From Paraburkholderia ultramafica (GTDB lineage: Bacteria > Pseudomonadota > Gammaproteobacteria > Burkholderiales > Burkholderiaceae): a stretch of 64,000 nucleotides of DNA. Position 1 is the stretch's first letter; every line of letters starts with the position of its first letter. Location of the stretch: contig NZ_CADIKK010000037.1 in the NCBI RefSeq assembly GCF_902859915.1, forward strand, positions 1 to 64,000, in the 5' to 3' direction. Positions 44,366 through 53,844 of this stretch are shown piece by piece. Made by a program: the position numbers and the translations under genes. Below the pieces are notes generated by a model. That model was not told the origin of the DNA, searched no databases, and saw nothing but the letters and a program-made list of their open reading frames with translations.

Positions 44366-44439
44366 TCGCTCGCAATCCTTTGATACAACTGGATGCGATC
44401 CGCTAACCTCGGAGTAACAATTGAGAAATCGAACAAAAA

Positions 44440-44457
44440 CGTTTCAGCGCTGAAACG
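44440..44457. promoter_or_regulatory. 18-bp perfect palindrome, candidate activator binding site
   Basis: CGTTTCAGCGCTGAAACG is perfectly self-complementary. It lies about 75 bases upstream of the -24 element of the sigma-54 promoter, a normal distance for an enhancer-binding protein, and between that gene and the divergent sigma-54 activator gene. It is A-rich flanked. Binding by the activator is inferred, not shown. Confidence 0.55.
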
Positions 44458-44857
44458 GCAGGCAGAAAATACCTATAATTTGTAAATCCGGAGGGTAGGA
44501 ACTACCTGCGTGTTAACGCCAGGAAAAGCGCTTCCATCAATGTTTTATTCGTCGGCTGAATAATTGGTTGTCGGCCGCCAAGCCTTGATGGGAAAAGGGT
44601 CCCTGATTAAATTCGTATAATTGTTTTCCAAGCGGCGCTCGTATAGTAAGCTCTCGAAAACAGCTTCAGATTTAAAAAAAGCCGATAACAGGCCGTCTCA
44701 AACACACACGCCGCTTTCTTGGGGATCAGCTGTCCGCACGGAATGGAATGGCCGTTCGGGTTTTGCGATTCGCGAATCCCGAATGAGTCAGCGTGTCTGA
44801 ACCGCAGTTCAGGTGCGTGCGTCATCCTTAACGTTCGTTGACGAGAGGATCTGAATA
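44458..44857. promoter_or_regulatory. Long leader upstream of the sigma-54 activator gene
   Basis: About 400 bases, clearly A/T-richer than the flanking genes, with several TATAAT-like hexamers (for example TATAAT at 44473-44478 and near 44617). A promoter for the activator gene must lie here. AGAGGAT before the ATG at 44858 is the probable ribosome-binding sequence. No gene was found. Confidence 0.4.
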
Positions 44858-46252
44858 ATGGAACCCGCAACGCGGCAACTGATTTACGTTTCACGCGACC
44901 CCAGCGCGGAACTGAATACTCGGTTTCACCAGCGCGGCTGGCATGTCGAAGTCGTGGGATCGGCGCGCGATGTGCGCCGGGCGGTTCGCGCCGGAATGGC
45001 AGCGGGCGGCCTGCTCGACTTCTCCAGCGACTTCCAGCCGCACGAAATCGCCGCTTTCGAGTCCTGCCTGACCATGCCGAACGTCGGCTGGGTGGCAGCC
45101 ACCATGCCCGGCCAATTGCAGGACGCCGCTTTGCGCCGGCTCGTGCGCGACTATTGTTTCGACTATGTGACGGTGCCCTATTCGGGCGACCGGATCGTCG
45201 ATTCGGTCGGGCACGCATACGGCATGATCTCGCTGGGCGAACCGGCTTCGAACGATGGCTCGCAAGGCGCCGAAGGCGAAATGGTCGGCTCGTGCGACGC
45301 CATGCTCGCGCTGTTCCGCTCGATCCGCAAAGTGGCGATGACCGACGCGCCGGTGTTTATCTCGGGCGAGTCGGGCACGGGCAAGGAATTGACGGCGGTC
45401 GCGATTCACGAACGCTCGGCGCGGCGCAATGCGCCTTTCGTGCCGATCAACTGCGGCGCGATTCCGCCGCATCTGCTGCAGTCGGAACTGTTCGGCTATG
45501 AACGCGGCGCGTTCACCGGTGCCAATCAGCGCAAGATCGGCCGGGTGGAAGCGGCCAACGGCGGCACGCTCTTTCTCGACGAAATCGGCGACCTGCCGCT
45601 CGAAAGCCAGGCGAGCCTGCTGCGCTTCCTGCAGGAGCGCAAGGTCGAGCGGCTGGGCGGGCACGGCGCGATCGACGTGGACGTGCGGATCATTTCGGCG
45701 ACTCACGTGGATATGACCGCCGCGATGATCGAAGGACGGTTCCGTTCCGACCTCTATCACCGGCTGTGCGTGCTGCAGATCGACGAACCGCCGCTGCGCG
45801 CGCGTGGCAAGGATATCGAACTGCTTGCGCGCCACATGCTGGAACGTTTCAAGAAGGATGCGAGCCGCCGCCTGCGCGGCTTCGCGCCCGACGCGATCGC
45901 GGCGCTGCATAACTATGGCTGGCCGGGCAACGTGCGTGAGCTGATCAACCGGGTGCGGCGGGCCATCGTGATGTCGGAGGGCCGCGCGATCACGGCGCGC
46001 GATCTCGAACTGGCCGAGTATGTCGAGATCGTGCCGGTGTCGCTCGCGCAGGCGCGCGAAGCGGCGGAGCGGCAGGCGATCGAACTGGCGCTGTTGCGTC
46101 ATCGCGGGCGGCTCGGCGACGCCGCGCAGGAGCTCGGCATTTCGCGCGTGACGTTGTACCGGCTGCTGTGCTCGCATGGCATGCGGCATATGGAAGGCGA
46201 GCCGATGTCGACGCCGCATGGCGAATTGCCGGCGTCGGTGCCGCATCTTTAG
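44858..46252 (+). CDS. Sigma-54-dependent transcriptional activator, VpsR/BerB-like
   Basis: A 464-residue enhancer-binding protein. Residues 1-125 form a receiver-like domain resembling VpsR. The AAA+ core has Walker A GESGTGKE (170-177), the sigma-54 contact loop GAFTGA (217-222), Walker B LFLDE (238-242) and PNVRE-like GWPGNVRELINRVRR. The C-terminal Fis-type helix-turn-helix contains LGDAAQELGISRVTLYRLL. In Burkholderia, BerB of this type responds to c-di-GMP and drives exopolysaccharide genes. Whether this protein does so is inference. It is divergent from the sigma-54-promoted small secreted protein gene. Confidence 0.88.
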   Translation: MEPATRQLIYVSRDPSAELNTRFHQRGWHVEVVGSARDVRRAVRAGMAAGGLLDFSSDFQPHEIAAFESCLTMPNVGWVAATMPGQLQDAALRRLVRDYCFDYVTVPYSGDRIVDSVGHAYGMISLGEPASNDGSQGAEGEMVGSCDAMLALFRSIRKVAMTDAPVFISGESGTGKELTAVAIHERSARRNAPFVPINCGAIPPHLLQSELFGYERGAFTGANQRKIGRVEAANGGTLFLDEIGDLPLESQASLLRFLQERKVERLGGHGAIDVDVRIISATHVDMTAAMIEGRFRSDLYHRLCVLQIDEPPLRARGKDIELLARHMLERFKKDASRRLRGFAPDAIAALHNYGWPGNVRELINRVRRAIVMSEGRAITARDLELAEYVEIVPVSLAQAREAAERQAIELALLRHRGRLGDAAQELGISRVTLYRLLCSHGMRHMEGEPMSTPHGELPASVPHL

Positions 46253-46394
46253 GGCGTGCGATTGCCGCGGCCGCATTTTGCGGTTCGGCTGCTGGCCTAA
46301 CGGGCTTCAACCGAGCCTTAGCCGCGTCGTTTCAACCAGGCCGCAGTGAAGCTTGCCCCTGCGGGGCGAGCCTTGGCTGGCGGACCACGTAAAT

Positions 46395-46419
46395 CGCTGC
46401 GCGCCAGTCGCGCGCAGCG
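46395..46419 (+). terminator. Possible terminator hairpin after the activator gene
   Basis: CGCTGCGCG and CGCGCAGCG form a strong 9-bp stem with a 7-base loop. Only CTATTT follows, so the U-tract is weak. It lies in the roughly 300-base gap before thyA, which otherwise contains only a TTAAAAT-type -10 near 46481-46487, the likely thyA promoter. Confidence 0.4.
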
Positions 46420-46553
46420 GCTATTTCCCCGATATTTTCACTGCTGCGCGCCGCGACCGGACGTCGGCGCTGCGGCGCTTGTTAAAATCGGGTTTTCCGC
46501 TCAATCTCCGTGGCGCGCATTGATTTCAGACGCGCCTCGTCGAAGGAACCCGC

Positions 46554-47525
46554 ATGAAACAATATCTCGACCTCGTCCGCACGATTCTCGACACCGGTAC
46601 GTGGCAGGAGAACCGCACCGGCATTCGCACCATCAGCATGCCGGGCGCGATGTTGCGCTTCGATCTCCAACAGGGCTTTCCCGCTGTCACGACGAAAAAG
46701 CTGGCGTTCAAGTCGGCGGTGGGCGAACTGGTCGGGTTTCTGCGCGCGTCGCGCAGCGCCGCGGATTTTCGCGGCCTCGGCTGCAAGGTGTGGGATGCGA
46801 ACGCCAACCAGAATCCGCAATGGCTGGCCAATCCGTATCGTCAGGGTCCGGACGATCTCGGCGATGTATACGGCGTGCAGTGGCGTCAGTGGCCGGCGTA
46901 CAAGGTGCTGGACGCCGGTGCGAGTGCGCAGCTGGCCGACGCGAGCGCGCGTGGCTTTCAGGTGGTGACCGAATTCGAAGAGAACGGCAGCCCCAAGGTG
47001 CTGCTCTACAAGGCGATCGACCAGTTGCGCCAGTGCCTCGATACGATCATGCAGAACCCGGCCGACCGGCGCATTCTGTTTCACGCGTGGAATCCGGCGG
47101 TGTTGGACCAGATCGCGCTGCCGGCTTGCCACCTGCTTTATCAGTTTCTGCCGAACGTCGCACGCCGCGAAATCTCGCTATGCCTCTACATTCGCAGCAA
47201 CGATGTCGGCCTCGGTACGCCGTTCAATCTGACCGAGGGCGCGGCGTTGCTGCATCTGGTCGGACGCCTGACGGGGTACACGCCGCGCTGGTTCACGTAT
47301 TTCATTGGCGATGCGCATATCTACGAGAACCAGCTCGAAATGTTGCAGCAGCAACTCACGCGCGAGCCTTACGAGAGCCCGGCTTTCGCGATCTCGGAGC
47401 GCGTGCCGGACTACGCGAAAACCGGCGTGTACGAGCCGGAATGGCTGGAGAAGATCGAGCCTGCGGATTTCTCGCTGGTTGATTATCGGCATCACGAGCC
47501 GTTGACGGCGCCTATGGCTGTTTGA
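46554..47525 (+). CDS. thyA: Thymidylate synthase
   Basis: A 323-residue ThyA that makes dTMP from dUMP with methylenetetrahydrofolate. The catalytic Cys192 is in LPACHLLYQF. Other family blocks are GFPAVTTKKLAFKSAVGEL, YGVQWRQWP, SNDVGLGTPFNLTEGAALL and YFIGDAHIYENQLEMLQQQL. The protein is about 60 residues longer than E. coli ThyA because of an insertion near residues 110-160, as in other long bacterial ThyA proteins. It works with folA. Confidence 0.97.
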   Translation: MKQYLDLVRTILDTGTWQENRTGIRTISMPGAMLRFDLQQGFPAVTTKKLAFKSAVGELVGFLRASRSAADFRGLGCKVWDANANQNPQWLANPYRQGPDDLGDVYGVQWRQWPAYKVLDAGASAQLADASARGFQVVTEFEENGSPKVLLYKAIDQLRQCLDTIMQNPADRRILFHAWNPAVLDQIALPACHLLYQFLPNVARREISLCLYIRSNDVGLGTPFNLTEGAALLHLVGRLTGYTPRWFTYFIGDAHIYENQLEMLQQQLTREPYESPAFAISERVPDYAKTGVYEPEWLEKIEPADFSLVDYRHHEPLTAPMAV

Positions 47526-47559
47526 GCGTGCGTCGGCGGGCTGTCTCGCCGGTTCAAAG

Positions 47560-47596
47560 AAAAACCCCCGCGATGTGAATCGCGGGGGTTTTTTAT
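47560..47596. terminator. Strong bidirectional terminator after thyA
   Basis: AACCCCCGCGAT-GTGA-ATCGCGGGGGTT with flanking A and T runs is a textbook stem of more than ten base pairs. It lies between the convergent thyA and DUF6600 genes. Confidence 0.92.
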
Positions 47597-47643
47597 GATG
47601 CGCGGTGCGGGGGGCGGAGGCGCCGGGCTTGGGTCAGCCGCGC

Positions 47644-50292
47644 TCAGCCCTTGTGATGCTCGTCGCGGTTACCGCCGCCCGAATGCTGTTCGGCGTGTTG
47701 CTGCTGCGGTTGCGGCTGCGGACGCGGCTGCTGCACCTGCTGCGGTTGCGGCTGCGGACGCGGCTGCTGCATCTGCTGCGGACGTGGTTCAGGACGCGGC
47801 TGCTGCACCTGCTGCGGGCGCGGCTCAGGACGCGGCTGCTGAACCTGCTGCGGACGCGGTTCGGGACGCGGCTGCTGAACCTGCTGCGGACGTGGCTCAG
47901 GACGCGGCTGCTGTACCTGCTGCGGAGGCGGCTCAGGGCGCGGCTGCTGCACCTGCTGCGGAGGCGGCTCAGGGCGGAACTGCGGCACCTGCTGCTGACG
48001 CGGCTCAGAGCGCGCCTGCTGCATCGGCTGCGGATGATATTCCTGACGCGGCTGCTGCACCTGAATCTCCGCAGGGCGCGGCGCCTGCGGCTCAGGCTGG
48101 CGCTGCGCCTGCTGCTGCGGATGAAACTCCTGCTGACGCGCCTGTTGCTGCGCCGCCGGATTGTCCATCGGACGCGGCACGCCGTGTTGCTGCATCCCTG
48201 CGTTCGCCTGCATGCCGGGCTGCTGCGCGAAACCCGGCCGTCCCGGCTGCGCCTGCGGGCCGCCGCCGCGCTGCTGACTCTGCTGTGCTTGCTGCGCCAT
48301 CGGCGTATGCGGCTGGGTCCATACCGGCTCGTGGCCCCCGTTCCCGCCAGGCTGTCGACCTTGCTGCGGCATCCCATGCTGCTGCGCATAAGCCGCCGGA
48401 TTGCCGCCGCCCGCTTGCGGCGGCCGCGGCACGCCATTCGACGGATGTCCGATTTCGCCCGGCTGCTGTGGGCGCTGATTGTTGACCATCTGCTGCGGCA
48501 TACCCGGCCGCGCTTGCGGTTCTCCACCATGCGGCAACTGACCAGCACCTGCGCCAGGCCGCTGTCCGGCCTGCTGCATGCCGTTAGGCGCGCCGGGCAT
48601 GGGCGCACCCGGAGCCGCACCCGGCGTCCTTCCTGCTATATGCGACTGCACGACCCGCACGTTCTGCACGGGCAGCGGGTTCGGGCCGCCCGCCATATGC
48701 GCCGGCACCGAGGTCCGCACGATAGGCTGGCCGCCGCCCGGCACCCGTCCGCCGCTTTGCGCGAATCGCTGCGCGAGGCTGTCGTGAAAAGCGGCGGGCA
48801 TCGCGGGACTACGCGTCGCGACCACCGTACGCGCCATCACGCCCGCCGGCGGACGGTAATTCGCGTTACGCAGACCGGACCCGAAGCTTTCCCGCACCGG
48901 CGCGATTCCCGGGCCGCCGGGGTTGATCCGCGCGTTGTGCCATTGGCGCGGATCGACCTTCTGCGCGAAGCGTCCGACCGGCTGGCCGTGCACGAACGCC
49001 GCGGCTGGCACGGCGGTCAAGCCGCCACGCGCGCGATAGTTGACGTACGTGTTGTGAATGTTCACGTTGCTGTTGTAGTTTTTGACGATCGTCGTCCGGT
49101 TGATGCGGTTGTAGTAACCCGGGCTCCAGTGATCGTGATCGCCCCAATGCGGATGCCACGGCTCGCCCGGGCCGAGCGGGAACCATGCGACGCCGGCCGC
49201 CACGATTCCGCCGACCGCCAGATTCACGCCCCAGTCGGGCAAGCCGCCACCGCCTTCGTCATCGCCGACGAAGGCGACCAGCGCCGGCGCGTAGACGGGC
49301 GGCGCGTCGGCTTCGACCGGTCCCGGCACCCACGCCCACGTGTCGTCGATCTGGGCCCAGCGGCCATAGTGGTACGGCGCGAAGCCCCACGGCTCGTCGT
49401 CGACCCAGGTCCAGCCCCACGGCGCCTGCCAGACCCAGTGGCCGTCGTGGTAGGGCGCCCAGCCGGCGGGCGTGGCGCGCGGCACCCAGACTTCGCCGTA
49501 TTGCGGGTTGCTTTGCCACGTGCCGTTGGCGTCGAGATCCTGATAGCCGGGAACGTCGCGCGACACATAGCGCGCCGACACCGAACGGTCTTCCGCGGCA
49601 TCGCGGCTCACGGCCCACTGATCGAGGCTGTCGAGGCCGGGCACCTGATTGTCGGCGAGCTGTTGCAGGTTGGTGCCCCCGAAGCGAACCTGCTGGCCGG
49701 CCGCGACCGGCACCTGGCCGCCGTCGCCGTACACGGTCGCGCTGCCGCTGCGCACGGTGACGGTGGTGCTGCTGCCGTCGGGCGCGACGTCGACGCGGTA
49801 GTCGCCGGGGCTGTTCACGCCGAGCGCGAGATTCGGCGTGTCGATTTCATAGGACGAGCCCGGCGGCAGTTCGCGCACGCGGGTCGACAACGTACCCTGC
49901 GCGACTTTCAGTTGCGCGCTGTTGTCGTCGAGATTGAGAACGTCGAGGCTGGTGGACTGGCCGAGGCGCACCGCGGTCGAGCCGATGTGCAGCTCGGAGC
50001 GCGCGTTCTGGTCGTTCCAGAGCTGGTCGCCGGTGGTGAGCGGACGGTTGATCTGCGCGTACGACCAGTCGGTGGCGCCGGCGGGCTCCGTGGTCACGGT
50101 GCCGGCGGTGTAGTTCAGCCGGGCTATGCGCCCCGGCGGATCGGTGTTCTGGGTGGCGGCTGCGCCTTCGGGCGCCGGCTGGACGTCCTGCGCCAGTGCG
50201 GCTTGAGCGGCGCACAGGAAGACCGCGGTGGCGATCAGCGTGCAGCCGGTGATGCGGCGCTGTGAATGGGGGCGGATAGTGACTTTTCTCAT
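47644..50292 (-). CDS. Large exported FecR/DUF6600-domain protein with Gln/Pro-rich repeat tail
   Basis: An 882-residue secreted protein. A signal peptide (ending AAQAALA) leads to a FecR-like domain (about 50-190: RIARLNYTAGTVTTEPAGAT, then LHIGSTAVRLGQSTSLDVLN). A Trp/Tyr-rich DUF6600 region follows (GEVWVPRATPAGWAPYHDGH; WVWQAPWGWTWVDDEPWGFA). After residue 430 the sequence is low-complexity and rich in Gln, Pro, Gly and Arg. The last 200 residues contain QPRPEPRPQQV repeats. There are no FecA/FecI partners. A cell-envelope or matrix role is plausible, but the function is unknown. It converges on thyA. Confidence 0.8.
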   Translation of the reverse strand: MRKVTIRPHSQRRITGCTLIATAVFLCAAQAALAQDVQPAPEGAAATQNTDPPGRIARLNYTAGTVTTEPAGATDWSYAQINRPLTTGDQLWNDQNARSELHIGSTAVRLGQSTSLDVLNLDDNSAQLKVAQGTLSTRVRELPPGSSYEIDTPNLALGVNSPGDYRVDVAPDGSSTTVTVRSGSATVYGDGGQVPVAAGQQVRFGGTNLQQLADNQVPGLDSLDQWAVSRDAAEDRSVSARYVSRDVPGYQDLDANGTWQSNPQYGEVWVPRATPAGWAPYHDGHWVWQAPWGWTWVDDEPWGFAPYHYGRWAQIDDTWAWVPGPVEADAPPVYAPALVAFVGDDEGGGGLPDWGVNLAVGGIVAAGVAWFPLGPGEPWHPHWGDHDHWSPGYYNRINRTTIVKNYNSNVNIHNTYVNYRARGGLTAVPAAAFVHGQPVGRFAQKVDPRQWHNARINPGGPGIAPVRESFGSGLRNANYRPPAGVMARTVVATRSPAMPAAFHDSLAQRFAQSGGRVPGGGQPIVRTSVPAHMAGGPNPLPVQNVRVVQSHIAGRTPGAAPGAPMPGAPNGMQQAGQRPGAGAGQLPHGGEPQARPGMPQQMVNNQRPQQPGEIGHPSNGVPRPPQAGGGNPAAYAQQHGMPQQGRQPGGNGGHEPVWTQPHTPMAQQAQQSQQRGGGPQAQPGRPGFAQQPGMQANAGMQQHGVPRPMDNPAAQQQARQQEFHPQQQAQRQPEPQAPRPAEIQVQQPRQEYHPQPMQQARSEPRQQQVPQFRPEPPPQQVQQPRPEPPPQQVQQPRPEPRPQQVQQPRPEPRPQQVQQPRPEPRPQQVQQPRPEPRPQQMQQPRPQPQPQQVQQPRPQPQPQQQHAEQHSGGGNRDEHHKG
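47690..48010. repeat. Coding repeat array of about 33-bp units
   Basis: Within the 3' end of the DUF6600 gene the DNA repeats units encoding QPRPEPRPQQV with small variations (EPPPQQV, QPQPQQV). About eight units are seen. Such an array is prone to unit gain and loss by slippage. Confidence 0.8.
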
Positions 50293-50485
50293 GACTTATC
50301 TCCGACGGACGCGGCAATTTGCTCGGTCCGTAAGTCACTTTACCCGTGGCGTTTGTTTCAAGGCCCCCACTTTTGTAAGGCTACCTTATCGGCGTGTAAC
50401 AAAAGGTCTCGTGAGCAGTCTCGACAACGCGATTTGTTGGCTCATTGCGGAATTTTCATAGCCGCGTCAGAGGTTTGCGAACGAC

Positions 50486-51199
50486 TCACGCCGCCAGAAA
50501 CGCATCGAAATGACGGTGGCCCGCCGGTGTGATACGCAGGATGCGCGGCCGCTCGGTCCGTTCAACCCAGCCATGCGCCGACCATGAATCGAGCAGCGCC
50601 GCGCCGAGCGCGCCGCCCAGATGCGGGCGCCGCTCGCTCCAGTCGGGGCAGGTGCAGGCGAAGCGGCGTCGGCGGCTCTTCTGGACAGACATATCGATGC
50701 CCCATTCGGCGAAGCAGGCAGCGCCGTCGGCGGTGGCTTCGAGCGTCGTGCCATGCTGCGTCAGCAGACCGCGCCCGACCAGCCGCTCGAACACCTGCAC
50801 CGACAACTCGCCCGCCATGTGGTCGTAGCAGGTGCGGGCATAGCGCATGTCGAGCGGCACGGTACGCACCGGGCGCGGCGCCGCCCGCTGCGGCGCGCTG
50901 ACCTGCGCGACGTTGGCGAGCGCTTCGATCGACGCGGCGATGTCGGGCGACGCGATCCGGAAATAGCGATGCCGGCCGCGCACTTCGAGCGCGAGCAGGC
51001 CGCCGTCGGTGAGCCGCGCGAGATGGGCGCTGGCCGCCGACGGCGAGAGTCCGGCGATCATCGTCAGCTCGCCGGCGGGGCGGGCGCTGCCGTCCATCAG
51101 TGCCCATAGCATCGCGGCGCGGCCGGGATCGGCGAGCAGCGCGCCGATCCGGCTCAAGCCCGGGAAATGGTTCTGTGCGTCGCTGAGCGTGGCGGTCAT
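50486..51199 (-). CDS. ArsR-family helix-turn-helix regulator
   Basis: A 237-residue regulator. The N-terminal winged helix (about residues 15-90) includes LLADPGRAAMLWALMDGSAR and GLSPSAASAHLARLTDGGLL, then GRHRYFRIAS, which is the ArsR pattern. The long C-terminal half contains DMRYARTCYDHMAGELSVQV and a Cys pair in FACTCPDWSERRPHLGGALG, a segment found in larger ArsR relatives that may bind a ligand or metal. The ATG at 51199 gives this domain order directly. The target is unknown and no obvious partner gene is adjacent. Confidence 0.85.
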   Translation of the reverse strand: MTATLSDAQNHFPGLSRIGALLADPGRAAMLWALMDGSARPAGELTMIAGLSPSAASAHLARLTDGGLLALEVRGRHRYFRIASPDIAASIEALANVAQVSAPQRAAPRPVRTVPLDMRYARTCYDHMAGELSVQVFERLVGRGLLTQHGTTLEATADGAACFAEWGIDMSVQKSRRRRFACTCPDWSERRPHLGGALGAALLDSWSAHGWVERTERPRILRITPAGHRHFDAFLAA

Positions 51200-51406
51200 C
51201 GGGCGTCTCCAAGGGGCGGCGCGCGAGGCGCCATGCAGTCCACTGTAGCGGGCTGCGCGATTCGATGTTTCAGCTTGGCGTGAACGATGGAATCCCGCAG
51301 CTACGAAAACCCGGCCCGCGCGGCGGGCGGGCCGCCGGGCTCCTTTCGGCAGCGCTCCTGGCCGCCAGGCTAGAATCGAAGTCTGTCTTTGCGGAAACAC
51401 GTTGTG

Positions 51407-51550
51407 ATGAAAACTCTTTTTGCCGTCGCCGCGGCGGTCCTGCTGTTCACTGCCTGCGCGCAAGGCGGCGCCGGTTCGGGATCGGGTGCTGGCACCGGTA
51501 GCATCAACATGTACGGCACGCTCGACGAAGGGATCACCTTCCGCAAATAA
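51407..51550 (+). CDS. Small lipoprotein, 47 residues
   Basis: Starts MKTLFAVAAAVLLFTACAQG, with a lipobox FTAC giving a lipidated Cys17. The mature peptide is only about 30 residues: a Gly/Ser linker followed by GSINMYGTLDEGITFRK. The compact conserved-looking tail suggests a real gene, not a chance frame. It is probably anchored to the inner leaflet of the outer membrane. It lies between the ArsR gene (divergent) and the thioesterase gene (170 bases downstream). Function unknown. Confidence 0.7.
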   Translation: MKTLFAVAAAVLLFTACAQGGAGSGSGAGTGSINMYGTLDEGITFRK

Positions 51551-51720
51551 GAGTGCCTGGCCCACCGCCGGCCCGGTGCCCGTCAGACGAAAGCGCGCTG
51601 AAAGATTCAAGGCCTTGCGAGAACAAATTCAGCATCGCAACGCGGCCGAAGCTGCCACGCTGTCAATATTGCGCTCGTATAATCGCCTCCTTTCAATGCA
51701 TCCGATTGACCGGAGTCAAG

Positions 51721-52227
51721 ATGAGCACCCCTCCCGTAGCGCCGCTGGACCGTTCGGAAACCACTTTCCGCTTTCTTGCCGAGCCGAGCTCGGTCAACTT
51801 CGGCGGCAAGGTGCACGGCGGCGCGCTGATGAAGTGGATCGACGAGACCGCATATGCGTGTTCGGCGGTCTGGTCGGGACGCTATTGCGTGACGGTCAGC
51901 GTCGGCAACATCCGCTTTCGCCGGCCGATTCTGGTCGGCAATCTGGTCGAATTGCGCGCGCGGGTCGTGGCGACGGGCCGCACCAGCATGCACATTCATG
52001 TGTCGGTGCAGGCCGGCGACCCGAAGGGCGGCGAGTTGCTGCAAACCACCGATTGTCTGGTCGTGATGGTCGCGGTCAACGAGAACGGTCATCCGGTGCA
52101 GGTGCCGGCGTTCGTGCCGCAGACGGATGAGCAGAAGCGCCTCGCCAGGTACGCGATGGACGTGAAGGAAGCGCTCGACGCGATCGTCGAACTGAAGCCG
52201 GAAGAAGTCGCGCAAGGCAAGGTTTAA
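51721..52227 (+). CDS. Acyl-CoA thioesterase, hotdog fold (YciA/BFIT-like)
   Basis: A 168-residue hotdog-fold thioesterase. SSVNFGGKVHGGALMKWIDE is the N-terminal catalytic segment with Asn and Asp in the expected positions, followed by VSVGNIRFRRPILVGNLVEL. It hydrolyses acyl-CoAs to free acid and CoA in the cytoplasm. The ATG at 51721 is preferred, as the longer upstream frame is not protein-like. The roughly 200-base gap after it holds short ACCGCAGGC-type repeats (52270-52315). Confidence 0.88.
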   Translation: MSTPPVAPLDRSETTFRFLAEPSSVNFGGKVHGGALMKWIDETAYACSAVWSGRYCVTVSVGNIRFRRPILVGNLVELRARVVATGRTSMHIHVSVQAGDPKGGELLQTTDCLVVMVAVNENGHPVQVPAFVPQTDEQKRLARYAMDVKEALDAIVELKPEEVAQGKV

Positions 52228-52428
52228 GCGGCGCCTGCAACGGGCGTTGTTCAAGGGCCGCGGAGGCCGTGACCGGCCATCACAGGCCACCGCAGGCTAC
52301 CGCAGGCCACCGCCGGCCGCGCGAACAGTGACGTTTGCGCGGCCGTCATGCAACGCAGGTGGCGGCGATCCGCAGCGCGCCGCGCGAACGGCCAGGCCAT
52401 CAAGCCGCAAGCGCGACGGCCCGCACGA

Positions 52429-53829
<1,401 letters not shown>

Positions 53830-53844
53830 GTTTCACTCCGCTTT

